Assembly: GCA_023420115.1 (NCBI GenBank)
Contig: JAEZWR010000002.1
Location: forward strand, 62,001 to 126,000
DNA length: 64,000 bases
Direction of reading: 5' to 3'
Source of the DNA: Bacillota bacterium
GTDB taxonomy: Bacteria > Bacillota > Clostridia > Saccharofermentanales > Fastidiosipilaceae
This document shows, piece by piece, positions 43,230-52,683 of this stretch. Both the position numbers and the translations under genes were made by a program. The notes beneath the pieces were generated by a model, which did not search any database, was not told the origin of the DNA, and saw only the letters and a list, made by a program, of their open reading frames with translations. How positions within the stretch are numbered: position 1 is the stretch's first letter; every line of letters starts with the position of its first letter.

Positions 43230-45599
43230 ATGTCGGCTAATAAATTAAGGTATGCTGAGGTTTTTCTTGAAAAAGCCAGCTTGGATTTTGATAAGCCATA
43301 TACATATTGTGTTCCTTTATCGCTCGTCGATAAATTAGAAGTAGGTCACAAGGTCTCCTTGCCTTTTGGTAGGGGAAATAAGCTGGTGACAGCTTTTGTT
43401 TATCGAATTTTTGATTCTTCTATGACTAATATGGGGAATAGCAAAGGGTGCTCTCACTTAGCTAATGATCTTGCCGAAGTAGTTGAATATAAAGAAATAG
43501 TTGAAATTGTAGATCCAGAGCCTTGGCTCAGTGTTGAATTACTGAAGTTATGCAGACAAATGTCTATAAGGTATAACGTTGCATTTGGAAAAATTGCTAG
43601 TAGAATGATACCTCCTCAAAGTTCTTTGACTGACAAGAAGGAAAGATATTATGAAATAATAGATAGGGAGCTTGCCTCTAATATGCTTGAGGCTGCTTCT
43701 TTTTCTAGTGTTCAGCAGATGGCAATTATTGAAACTCTTTTGGAATATGATATTCCTTTATTAAAATCTGAATTACTCAATTTAGCAGATTGTGGTCAGT
43801 CAGTTTTGAAAACTTTAGAAAAAAAGGGACTTGTTAGGGAACTTGTTAATTTTACACCCGCTCAGCTAAGAAAAGAGAGTGTTTCTGAAGATTCATATAT
43901 TGTTAGTGATGAAGAATTTGAAGAACTATCCAAGAAAAAATTTTTGACTTTGGAGCAACAAACTGTATTAGATGAACTAATCAAACAATATGAAAACATC
44001 AGACTGAAAAAAGTCAAGGATAATGATAAAGAGCGTAGCTTACACGAATTTTTATTAAAAGGAGTGACAGGAAGCGGGAAAACTGAAGTTTTTTTACAGT
44101 TGTGTGACTATCTTATTCAGCATGGTGAAAAAGTTATTGTTCTTGTTCCAGAGATATCACTTACTCCACAAATGACACAGAGATTTGAGGCTAGATTTAG
44201 ATCAAAGGTTGCGCTTTTGCACTCTAAACAAAGACCATATGAAAGACTTAGTATGTGGCGAAAAATTAAAGATGGAGAGGTCGATATAGCGCTTGGACCT
44301 AGATCTGCAATCTTTGCACCATTTAGCAAGCCAGCCTTGATAATTATTGATGAAGAGCACGAAGAAAGTTATGTAAATAAACAACAAAGTCCAAGATATA
44401 GTGCCATAACTGTAGCGAGGTTGAGACAACGAAATAGTAATTCTATGCTTCTACTTGCTTCGGCTACGCCCAATGTTGAGGATATGTATAGAACAGAAAT
44501 AGGTAAGTCAAAACTTTTAGAACTTAAAGAAAGAGCTAGTGGAGTCTTACTTCCTAGAATACAGCTTGTAGATTTGTCAAAAGAGCAGGGAAGTGTCAGC
44601 GAATATAGTATGAGTTCTGTACTAATTAATGAAATAAAATCTTGCCTAGATCGTGGGGAACAGGCTTTGGTATTTTTAAATAGAAGAGGGTATACACCTA
44701 CTTTGGTGTGTCGAGACTGCGGAGCCTCTCTTCTATGCCCTAATTGTTCGGTAAAAATGAATTATCATAAAAAGGAAGGGAAGCTAATTTGCCATTATTG
44801 TGGTCATATGAGGGCTAGACCTAGTTCTTGTCCTGAATGTGGAGGGAGAATTATTGATATAGGTTTTGGAACAGAGAAGATTTATGCTAAACTCACGGAC
44901 TTATTCCCAAATGAAAATATTTTAAGAATGGATTCTGATACAACAAGAGCTCGTAATGCCCTTAAAAATATTCTGGCTGATTTTAATTCACAGAAGAGTA
45001 GTATTATGGTTGGAACTCAAATGGTGGCGAAAGGGCATGATTTTTCAAAACTAAATTTGGTGGGGATTCTATCAATTGATCAGATTTTGTCGATGCCAGA
45101 TTTAAGGGCTGACGAAAAAGTATTTCAATTAATTACTCAGGCTGCGGGTCGAGCGGGAAGAGCTGGTAGTCAAGGGAAAGTGATATTGGAAGTCTACGAT
45201 AAAAATAGTTATGCCATTCAATATGCTATGAGGCATGACTATGAATCATTCTATAAAACTGAAATGAAAATGCGAAGATTATTATCCAAGCCACCTTTTT
45301 TTTATTATGTTTATGTTAATGTATCTTCAGAGAATGATAGTTTGGCAGAAAAAGAAGCCAAGCAGCTTTATAAATATTGCAAAAGGTTCATATCATTACA
45401 TGTAAATAATAAGGGTTTGGAAAGTTATAAACTTACTGATGTAGGAAGAGCGAATCTTGAAATTCTGCACAATAGGTTTAGATGGCAATTTGTTATCAAA
45501 AGTAGTGATGAGAGATTTGCCACGCTCATAAGTCGCTATGTTCTTTTAAGTAAAAAAAATAAAGACGTTCATGTTAGTACCGAAATAGATCCTGCGTAG
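43230..45599 (+). CDS. priA: Primosomal helicase PriA
   Basis: PriA restarts stalled forks by recognising branched DNA and loading the primosome. The ATG at 43230 follows GAGGTGAAG, giving 789 residues. The N-terminal 3'-DNA-binding domain (AEVFLEKASLDFDKPYTY) precedes the helicase: Walker A GVTGSGKTEVF, DEEH box, SATPN, and a zinc module (CRDC, CPNC, CHYC, CPEC) inserted in the second RecA lobe. HDFSKLNLVGI and QAAGRAGRAG complete it. It starts eight bases after polC, so they form one unit. Confidence 0.97.
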   Translation: MSANKLRYAEVFLEKASLDFDKPYTYCVPLSLVDKLEVGHKVSLPFGRGNKLVTAFVYRIFDSSMTNMGNSKGCSHLANDLAEVVEYKEIVEIVDPEPWLSVELLKLCRQMSIRYNVAFGKIASRMIPPQSSLTDKKERYYEIIDRELASNMLEAASFSSVQQMAIIETLLEYDIPLLKSELLNLADCGQSVLKTLEKKGLVRELVNFTPAQLRKESVSEDSYIVSDEEFEELSKKKFLTLEQQTVLDELIKQYENIRLKKVKDNDKERSLHEFLLKGVTGSGKTEVFLQLCDYLIQHGEKVIVLVPEISLTPQMTQRFEARFRSKVALLHSKQRPYERLSMWRKIKDGEVDIALGPRSAIFAPFSKPALIIIDEEHEESYVNKQQSPRYSAITVARLRQRNSNSMLLLASATPNVEDMYRTEIGKSKLLELKERASGVLLPRIQLVDLSKEQGSVSEYSMSSVLINEIKSCLDRGEQALVFLNRRGYTPTLVCRDCGASLLCPNCSVKMNYHKKEGKLICHYCGHMRARPSSCPECGGRIIDIGFGTEKIYAKLTDLFPNENILRMDSDTTRARNALKNILADFNSQKSSIMVGTQMVAKGHDFSKLNLVGILSIDQILSMPDLRADEKVFQLITQAAGRAGRAGSQGKVILEVYDKNSYAIQYAMRHDYESFYKTEMKMRRLLSKPPFFYYVYVNVSSENDSLAEKEAKQLYKYCKRFISLHVNNKGLESYKLTDVGRANLEILHNRFRWQFVIKSSDERFATLISRYVLLSKKNKDVHVSTEIDPA

Positions 45600-45761
45600 T
45601 TATTTTTAAAATTTATTCAAATAATTACAGTTATTCAACTTACTATTACTATTCATATTCCATTCAATTAAAACGAAATAGCTAATTTAACTAATCATAT
45701 AAAAATTAAAGAACATAGATATATCTTTGTACTTGTATTTCACTTTATTTTGTGCAAGTTG

Positions 45762-45790
45762 TTGAAGTGATAGAGTTGCTTCTATATAAT
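45762..45790 (+). promoter_or_regulatory. Promoter of the ABC importer operon
   Basis: TTGAAG (45762-45767) and a perfect TATAAT (45785-45790) are exactly 17 bases apart, about 75 bases before the first permease gene. This is among the best promoter matches in the window. Confidence 0.7.
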
Positions 45791-45864
45791 TGAGCTAAAG
45801 TCGGAAATTTTATTGTTAGTTTTAATAAATTAAGACTTTACTTTATTGAAAGGTTGTAGAACCT

Positions 45865-46773
45865 GTGAAAGTTAAATTTGATAAAAAAGAACAATGTGAA
45901 TTATGGTCTATGGCTGCTCTGCCGATTATCCTTATATTTATTTTCAGCTATATACCTATGTACGGCATTCTTATCGCCTTTCAAGATTATGTTCCAGGAA
46001 TTCCGATTATTGGTGATCCACGTATAAATTGGGTGGGATTTAAACATTTTCAGACTTTTATTGATGGTCCATATTTTGCTCGTCTATTAAAAAATACAGT
46101 GTGGCTAAGTCTGTTAAATCTTGCTTTTGGATTCTGGATACCGATTATTTTTGCACTTTTTCTTAACGAGGTTAAACAACTTAGGTTTAAAAAGTTTACT
46201 CAGACTGCGAGTTACATGCCATATTTTATTTCTAATGTTGTAGTCGCAGGTATGTTTTTGAGTTTCTTGAGTCAGGATGGTTTGTTTAATGCTATTAATA
46301 GACTAACTGGACAAGCTACAGTTGCTTATATTACTAAACCTGCATTTTTCCCTGGCATATATACATTAATTAATGTGTGGAAGAGTTTCGGTTTCAGCTC
46401 AATACTTTATTTTTCATCCATTTCAGCTATAGATCCTGCTTTGTATGAGTCCGCTAGACTTGACGGTGCTGGAAGATTTAAATTGATGTGGCATATAACA
46501 CTTCCTGCAATTAAACCTACTATAGCCATTCTTTTGATAATGCAGATAGGAAGTATATTGGCATCTAATGTTGATTTGATACTCCTTCTTTATAGACCTT
46601 CTACTTATAGAACGGCTGATACGATTGGTACATATATTTATAGACTCGGTATTACTGACGGACGTTTCTCATATACAACTGCTATTGGATTATTCATGAC
46701 AGTGATCAACTTTACGCTTGTATTTATAGCGAATAAGACGTCTAATAAATTGACAGGATATGCTATGTGGTAG
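45865..46773 (+). CDS. ABC sugar importer permease, LplB/aldouronate type
   Basis: The 302-residue membrane protein begins at GTG 45865. Six hydrophobic helices are visible. The EAA loop that docks the ATPase is ESARLDGAGRFKLMWHITLP (about 205). The sequence follows the LplB-like permeases annotated for aldouronate or lipo-oligosaccharide import. A 5-bp hairpin, AGGTT-GTAG-AACCT, covers the AAAGG site directly before the start. It is the first gene of a permease-permease-binding protein operon. The sugar is unknown; oligosaccharides of uronic acids or mannans are typical for the family. Confidence 0.88.
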   Translation: MKVKFDKKEQCELWSMAALPIILIFIFSYIPMYGILIAFQDYVPGIPIIGDPRINWVGFKHFQTFIDGPYFARLLKNTVWLSLLNLAFGFWIPIIFALFLNEVKQLRFKKFTQTASYMPYFISNVVVAGMFLSFLSQDGLFNAINRLTGQATVAYITKPAFFPGIYTLINVWKSFGFSSILYFSSISAIDPALYESARLDGAGRFKLMWHITLPAIKPTIAILLIMQIGSILASNVDLILLLYRPSTYRTADTIGTYIYRLGITDGRFSYTTAIGLFMTVINFTLVFIANKTSNKLTGYAMW

Positions 46774-46785
46774 GAGGAAGTAAGT

Positions 46786-47715
46786 ATGTCTGAATTAACT
46801 AAGAAAAAATTATTTCATTACCGCAAGGCATTAAACCAAGACGGTACTTTGTTCGGTGATATTGTTATTATAATTTCAATGGTGCTTGTCTGTTTCATAA
46901 CGATTTATCCTTTGTGGTATGTTTTTATACTTTCAATATCCGATCCAATTCATGCTGCAACGATGCAGGTTTATACAATTCCCAAGGGACTTTATTTTGA
47001 TACTTACGCACTTATAGCAAAAAAGACAGAGTTGTGGCGCTCGTATGGATATACAATTTTATATGTTGTATCACAGACGCTACTTACTCTTCTAACCTCT
47101 TTGCTAATGGGATATGTTTTGTCGACTAAGAAACTATTTATGCGTAAATTCCTTGTTTTTTACATTTTGATACCAATGTATTTTGGTGGCGGACTTATTC
47201 CTACATTTTTGCTGATTTCTAGACTTGGTCTTTACAATACTATTTGGGCCCTTATTTTGCCAGGCTCATATTCAATTTGGTATATGATTTTAGTTAGAAC
47301 TTACTTCACTAGTTTGGGAGAGAGTTTGCGAGAGTCGGCTAGAATTGACGGAGCAGGACATTACACAATTTTATTTAAAATTTATATTCCGCTAGCTAAG
47401 CCAATTTTGGCAGTTATTGCCATATATACCGTCGTCGGTGTTTGGAATTCTTATTTTAGTTCTCTTGTTTATCAGCCTAATGCGGCAATACAACCACTTC
47501 AAATGTATTTGCGCTCTGTATTAGTTACAGAAACAGTTGATATGCAGGCGGGAATGTCGGCAACGGAAATGGAGGCTCTGGTCAGGAAGCAACTTTCTAA
47601 TAATCAAATTAAACACGCTATGATCATGTTCACAACTCTACCAGTTTTATTTGTATATCCTTGGTTCCAGAAACACTTTGTAAAGGGCGTAATGCTCGGT
47701 TCATTAAAAGGATAA
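46786..47715 (+). CDS. ABC sugar importer permease, YtcP/aldouronate type
   Basis: This second permease has 309 residues and six hydrophobic helices, with AGGAGGAA nine bases before the ATG. The EAA loop is ESARIDGAGHYTILFKIYIP (about 190), and the C-terminus WFQKHFVKGVMLGSLKG is typical of YtcP-like partners of LplB. It starts 12 bases after the first permease and forms a heterodimeric channel with it. No ATP-binding gene follows; such importers usually share an MsmX-type ATPase encoded elsewhere. Confidence 0.9.
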   Translation: MSELTKKKLFHYRKALNQDGTLFGDIVIIISMVLVCFITIYPLWYVFILSISDPIHAATMQVYTIPKGLYFDTYALIAKKTELWRSYGYTILYVVSQTLLTLLTSLLMGYVLSTKKLFMRKFLVFYILIPMYFGGGLIPTFLLISRLGLYNTIWALILPGSYSIWYMILVRTYFTSLGESLRESARIDGAGHYTILFKIYIPLAKPILAVIAIYTVVGVWNSYFSSLVYQPNAAIQPLQMYLRSVLVTETVDMQAGMSATEMEALVRKQLSNNQIKHAMIMFTTLPVLFVYPWFQKHFVKGVMLGSLKG

Positions 47716-47812
47716 GATGATTTTGATTTAAAAGATAATGTATTCTAATAATTTTTAAAGATTGCATAAATAGGGAGTTTACTTTCCTATATTAAGATAT
47801 GAGGAGGTTCGT

Positions 47813-49513
47813 ATGAAGAGAGTAATAAAGACTGCAGTGGCACTAAGTATGTCGCTAGCTATGGTATCGCCGCTATGTTATAAACCTATTTTGGCGGACG
47901 AAAGTGAGAAGGGAACTGAGTCATCATTGGAATCTAATTCTGAAGAGTCTGAGAATACCACGGTAAGTCCAAAAGAAAAGAAGCTAATCAAGGTACTAAC
48001 TCCTGAATCGTCAAATGGAAAGTTTAAGCTTGTTGAGAGAGAGCAGTACCCAATATGGAAAGAGTTTGAAAAATTACTTGATCAATATGGTCTAGAGCTT
48101 GATTTAGAGGTTGTAAATAGAGAACAATATAAAAATACAATCCAAACTCGTCTAAATTCATCCACTGACCTTCCAGATTTTGCTAACATAGGCTCAATTT
48201 CACAATCTAATATTGCTGAGATGGGTAAAAGAGGCTTAATTAGAGATTTAAAGGATATGCTAGATCTTGGCGATGGGACTGCAAAGAAATTTTTCACTGA
48301 GGGCAAAGGTAAAAATTCTTGGAGTTTAAATACTTTTGATGATGGTTCGGTTTATTGGATCTCCCAGGTTCAGGAGATATCTTTTGGTGGTCAGCCAAAG
48401 TCTACCAATATGAATGCCCAAATAAGAAAAGATTGGCTTGATAAAGTTGGTCTTGATATGCCAAGTAATATTGATGAGCTTTATGAGGCACTTCTAGCCT
48501 TTCAAGAAAAAGATGTTAATGGTAATGGGCAGAAGGACGAAGTAGTAACTATAGATTTTAGCAATTTTAATAATGGTGTTGCCCAGTGGTTTGGTCTTGT
48601 AAATGATATGACTTCTTTGAAAATTGAAGACGGTAAATTCAGTGATATCATTTCACCTTGGCACCAAAAGGGTCTGAAAGATTATTTCCTTTTCTTGAGG
48701 AAGCTTCATGATGCAGGTCTTCTTGACCCAACTGTAATCGGTTCTACTGAAGAGAATAAAAATATTGAAAATAACAAAGCTAGTATGATATTCAATTATA
48801 CAATGGCTACATGGAACGAACCCAAGATTGCATCAGCTTCAGATGCACTTTATTTGAATTTTGGAGGACTTGATGCAAAAACTGAAGATCATCCGCTTAT
48901 TATTTCTGAGCCTGCTAGCATGTCATATGGCAGATGGGGATTTACTTCCGTAGCTAAAGATGATGAAGCAATAGCTAGATTACTTGATTTCTTATGTTCT
49001 GATAAATATGCTGAGCTGACTTATTTGGGCATTGAGGGAGTTACTTACGAAATAGTGGATGGCAGACCTAAGCTTCTTCCAATAGCAGGTCATGATAAAT
49101 ATGAAGAGGCATATAAACAGGGTATTGTTATAGGAGATTATCTCTGGGCAAATGGTGGCTGCTTCCCCAAAAGAAGATATATGCCAATGGAAAATGAAAT
49201 TGAAACAGTCAGAGCTAATTATCCTCTTAAGGCAGATCAGCAGGAGGAATTTACAAAATATGAGTATTTAGTTCCAACTGATAAAAATTCATTCCTCCCA
49301 GTGGCTAATATTGATCAGATGAATAGAATGTCCCTTATTGCAACTGACTTAACTACAAGATCACAAGAAATATCTGCTAGCCTAGTTCTTGGGGATCTCG
49401 ATATTGAGGACTTAGACTCACTAGTGGCTGAACTTGATGATTTAGGTTTGACTGAGTTGATTCAGATTGATCAAGAGAGGCTAGATAGAGCCAGAGAGTT
49501 AGGTATTGTTTGA
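47813..49513 (+). CDS. Extracellular sugar-binding protein of the ABC importer
   Basis: The 566-residue protein starts behind GGAGG. It has a Sec signal peptide (basic MKRVIK, hydrophobic core, probable cleavage after PILA near residue 28). The next 25 residues are acidic and serine-rich. The mature part is a family 1-type solute-binding fold of the long aldouronate/LplA group, with a DVNGNGQKDE calcium-loop-like motif near residue 240. No lipobox precedes the only early cysteine (SPLC), which is unusual for a Gram-positive binding protein. It lies about 100 bases after the permeases. Confidence 0.88.
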   Translation: MKRVIKTAVALSMSLAMVSPLCYKPILADESEKGTESSLESNSEESENTTVSPKEKKLIKVLTPESSNGKFKLVEREQYPIWKEFEKLLDQYGLELDLEVVNREQYKNTIQTRLNSSTDLPDFANIGSISQSNIAEMGKRGLIRDLKDMLDLGDGTAKKFFTEGKGKNSWSLNTFDDGSVYWISQVQEISFGGQPKSTNMNAQIRKDWLDKVGLDMPSNIDELYEALLAFQEKDVNGNGQKDEVVTIDFSNFNNGVAQWFGLVNDMTSLKIEDGKFSDIISPWHQKGLKDYFLFLRKLHDAGLLDPTVIGSTEENKNIENNKASMIFNYTMATWNEPKIASASDALYLNFGGLDAKTEDHPLIISEPASMSYGRWGFTSVAKDDEAIARLLDFLCSDKYAELTYLGIEGVTYEIVDGRPKLLPIAGHDKYEEAYKQGIVIGDYLWANGGCFPKRRYMPMENEIETVRANYPLKADQQEEFTKYEYLVPTDKNSFLPVANIDQMNRMSLIATDLTTRSQEISASLVLGDLDIEDLDSLVAELDDLGLTELIQIDQERLDRARELGIV

Positions 49514-49640
49514 TAATATGACCTTCAAATAATTATTTTTCTTCACATGATTATCAAAAAATAGCAAAAGTTAATTTTAGCAATGATATAAACTATAATA
49601 TTGCTAATTAAATCGTTAATTATAAATAATACATTTATCA

Positions 49641-49683
49641 AATAAGTGCTTGCATTATAATGATGTAGGCACTTATTATTTAA
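49641..49683 (+). terminator. Terminator of the ABC importer operon
   Basis: AATAAGTGCTTGCAT pairs with ATGTAGGCACTTATT (15 bp with two G-U pairs) over seven bases, followed by ATTT. It lies about 130 bases after the binding-protein stop and just before def. Confidence 0.65.
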
Positions 49684-49719
49684 TAATCAAAGATTACATA
49701 GTTATATTAGGAGTTTAAA

Positions 49720-50178
49720 ATGGCAATTAGGAAGATTATTCAGCTTGGTGACCCAAGACTGAGAAAAGTATCAAAGGAAGTACTTGATTTTGGAGATAAG
49801 ACACAAGTTCTTATTGATGATATGATTGATACTCTAAATTCTACTGATAATGGTATAGGGCTGTCTGCAGTTCAAATAGGAATTCTCAAAAGAATTTTTA
49901 TCATTGACATGAGAGATGGCAAAGGGGTTAAAGTGTTTGTAAATCCCAAAATTGTCGAAGCAAAAGGAGCCAGAGTAGGAGAAGAAGGTTGTCTTTCAAT
50001 CGTTGGTAGAAGTGGTTATGTTGAGAGACCAAATAAACTTATCATAGAAGCTCAAGATAGATTTGGTGTTCCATTTAGGATGAAAGCAAAAGACCTATAT
50101 GCTGTATGCATTTGTCATGAGAGCGACCATCTTGACGGAGTACTTTTTATTGACAAAATGATTGAAGAAATTAGATGA
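49720..50178 (+). CDS. def: Peptide deformylase
   Basis: Def removes the formyl group from new proteins. The 152-residue protein shows the three motifs: GIGLSAVQIGI (motif 1, with serine for the usual alanine), EEGCLSIVG (metal-binding cysteine) and CHESDHLDG (HExDH). AGGAG is eight bases before the ATG. It leads the def-fmt-rsmB-rlmN-prpC-prkC-rsgA-rpe series, and fmt (formylation) is its direct functional partner. Confidence 0.97.
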   Translation: MAIRKIIQLGDPRLRKVSKEVLDFGDKTQVLIDDMIDTLNSTDNGIGLSAVQIGILKRIFIIDMRDGKGVKVFVNPKIVEAKGARVGEEGCLSIVGRSGYVERPNKLIIEAQDRFGVPFRMKAKDLYAVCICHESDHLDGVLFIDKMIEEIR

Positions 50179-50280
50179 TTTGATTCTAAAATATAGTGAG
50201 GGCCACTATTTTTATTGTAGTGAAGTTAGTACGGTTAAAATATCAGAGTCAGCTTGTGGAGGAGTGGAGATAATTCTGTG

Positions 50281-51294
50281 ATGGATAAGAAAAAAATTAT
50301 ATTTATGGGAACTGCTGAATTTTCTGCGTCGCAACTTGAGACTTTGATTAAGTCAGAAAAATTTGATATACCTTTCGTAGTATCTCAGCCGGATAAAAGA
50401 GTGGGCAGGAAACAAGTTCTTGCAGAAACCGAGGTCAAAAAATTAGCTTCAGCATATGATATTGAAGTTTTTCAGCCACGAAAATTAAGAGATGGTGTTT
50501 TGGCTCAAAAAATTAAGGAGGCATCGGCTGACCTTATTTTGGTTGTAGCATATGGCAGAATTTTACCAAAAGATGTATTGGAAGCTGCTAAATTAGGTTC
50601 GATAAATATTCACGCTTCTCTTTTGCCCAAGTATAGAGGGGCTTGTCCAATACAGATGTCAATTTGTGAGGACGAAAGAGAAACAGGTATTACATATATG
50701 CGGATGGCTGAAGGTCTAGATGAGGGGAATATATTAAGACAGTATACTATTCCTATTGATGATAAGATTAACTCGACAGAGCTTTTTAAACAATTGGCTG
50801 AACTCTCGTCTATGCACTTGATAGATTTTCTTAATGACTTTTTTGTGGATAAATATGAAGAGTTGGTTCAGGATAATAATGAGGCTACAATAGTTAAACC
50901 ATTAGTCAAAGATGAAGCCGAAATAAACTGGGAGCTTACTGCACGAAAAATTCATAATATAGTTAGGGCGCTTCATGAATGGCCGGTGGCTTTTACTTTT
51001 TTAGATAATAAAAGGGTACAAATTATAAGTGGCACTCATATACCAGCGACTTCTATGGATGAGAAAATGCAAGAGCGATTCGACAAAATGACTTTTGGTG
51101 AAATTTTTGCTAACAAAACAGAAATATTTGTTAAGTGTAAAGATTCGTTCTATCAAATTTTAGAGATGAAAGTTGAAGGTTCAAAAATGAGACCGGCAAG
51201 AGAACTTGCTCATAATTTCCGTGCTGGACTAAAATTCACTTATGATAAGACGAAGTGTGGCCCTAAAGTATATAAATATGGAGAACTAAATTAA
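50281..51294 (+). CDS. fmt: Methionyl-tRNA formyltransferase
   Basis: Fmt formylates initiator Met-tRNA. I use ATG 50281 (337 residues); GTG 50278 is equally near the GGAGGAGTGGAG site. FMGTAEFSA, VVSQPDKRVGRKQ, NIHASLLPKYRGACPI and GLDEGNIL carry the catalytic N, H and D. A C-terminal OB-like domain follows (about 215-330). The gene lies about 100 bases after def. Length is slightly above the usual 310-320. Confidence 0.96.
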   Translation: MDKKKIIFMGTAEFSASQLETLIKSEKFDIPFVVSQPDKRVGRKQVLAETEVKKLASAYDIEVFQPRKLRDGVLAQKIKEASADLILVVAYGRILPKDVLEAAKLGSINIHASLLPKYRGACPIQMSICEDERETGITYMRMAEGLDEGNILRQYTIPIDDKINSTELFKQLAELSSMHLIDFLNDFFVDKYEELVQDNNEATIVKPLVKDEAEINWELTARKIHNIVRALHEWPVAFTFLDNKRVQIISGTHIPATSMDEKMQERFDKMTFGEIFANKTEIFVKCKDSFYQILEMKVEGSKMRPARELAHNFRAGLKFTYDKTKCGPKVYKYGELN

Positions 51295-51296
51295 AT

Positions 51297-52646
51297 TTGT
51301 CTAAGAATTATAAAAATATCAATCAAATTGAAAATAGAGATTACAGAGTTTTGGCTGTCAAGCTCTTGTATAAGGTGATATACGAGGGTGCTTTTTCTAA
51401 TTTAGCTCTTGATCAAGAACTTAGAAGAACAAAGTTTAGTAACGAAGAGCGTGCGAGGACAACTGCACTGTTCTATGGTAGCTTATCAAGATATAAGTTG
51501 TTAATTGCTATCTCTTCTAAAATTTCATCACGTAATATAGGTGGATTGGATAATATCGTAATATGTATTCTTATTACGGCACTTTATGAACTTTTTTTTA
51601 TGCATACAGCAATTTATGCTTGCGTAAATGAATTCGTCAATATTTGTAAATTTTTTAAAGTTAGATCTGCGTCATCCTTGATAAATGCAATACTTCGCAA
51701 GGCTAGTTGTTTCTCTGATGATATAGAGTCTTTAGCAAAAGATTTGTCACCTGAGTTTAGATATTCGATAGATAAGAATTTGTATAAAGATCTTGTTATA
51801 AGTATGGGAGAGAATACTTGTAAGGAATTTTTACTTAGGGCATACAAGTCTGCGCCGATGTCATTTAGATTCAGAGGGAGTGAAATTGAATATGAGAATT
51901 ATTTAAAAAAGCATTCCCATGTATTTAAACCATCTTTAATATCTTCAGATTTTTTAGTTCTACAAGCTCCATTTTCTGAAATACCAAAGGAAGATATATT
52001 TAAAACCCTGATGCCTCAGGGAGAGCTTGCCGGTTTGGCTGTAAAAGTTTTGGATCCACAACCATGCGAAGCCATTGGCGACTTTTGTGCAGCACCTGGT
52101 AATAAGTCTTTACAGATTCAAGATTATAGAAATGGTGATGGTGAACTTTTTTGTTATGATGTCCACCAGAGCAGAGTAAATTTGATAGTTAGGCGATTCG
52201 AAGAGGCGGGGGAAGTAGAAAATATTGGGACAAAAGTATTTCCGACCAAGCGAGATATGCGAGAAAATATAAATCAATCTTTTGACAGAATATTACTTGA
52301 TGTTCCTTGCTCATCCTATGGTATGCTAACTCATAAGCCGGAATTAAGGTATAAATATGATAAGGACTGTCTTTCTGAGCTTCTTGGTATTCAGAGTGAT
52401 TTACTGGAGTCTGCTGCAAAGTCTTTAAGATCGGGTGGTGTTTTGGTGTATTCAACCTGCACACTGAGGATAGAAGAGAATGAGATGCAGGTTAGAAAGT
52501 TTCTGGAGAAACATCCAGAATTTTCATTGTTCCCTTTTGAAGATCCTAGACTTTGTTCGAAAAAACACGAGAGTGCTTTTTTATCCTTATTGCCTGATGA
52601 AAAGTCAGCTGAGGGTTTCTTTATAGCTAGAATGAAACGAAATTAG
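51297..52646 (+). CDS. rsmB: 16S rRNA m5C967 methyltransferase RsmB
   Basis: RsmB methylates C967 of 16S rRNA with SAM. The 449-residue protein begins at TTG 51297, two bases after fmt, with GGAG 13 bases upstream; there is no alternative ATG before the conserved RDYRVLAVKLLYKV of the NusB-like N-terminal domain. The Rossmann domain carries FCAAPGNKSLQ (SAM), DVPCSSYG (motif IV cysteine) and VYSTCTLRIEENE (catalytic cysteine). The N-terminal part is diverged, but the methyltransferase is intact. Confidence 0.94.
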   Translation: MSKNYKNINQIENRDYRVLAVKLLYKVIYEGAFSNLALDQELRRTKFSNEERARTTALFYGSLSRYKLLIAISSKISSRNIGGLDNIVICILITALYELFFMHTAIYACVNEFVNICKFFKVRSASSLINAILRKASCFSDDIESLAKDLSPEFRYSIDKNLYKDLVISMGENTCKEFLLRAYKSAPMSFRFRGSEIEYENYLKKHSHVFKPSLISSDFLVLQAPFSEIPKEDIFKTLMPQGELAGLAVKVLDPQPCEAIGDFCAAPGNKSLQIQDYRNGDGELFCYDVHQSRVNLIVRRFEEAGEVENIGTKVFPTKRDMRENINQSFDRILLDVPCSSYGMLTHKPELRYKYDKDCLSELLGIQSDLLESAAKSLRSGGVLVYSTCTLRIEENEMQVRKFLEKHPEFSLFPFEDPRLCSKKHESAFLSLLPDEKSAEGFFIARMKRN

Positions 52647-52683
52647 TTAATTACAAATAAAGGTATTAAATAGATAATATTAT

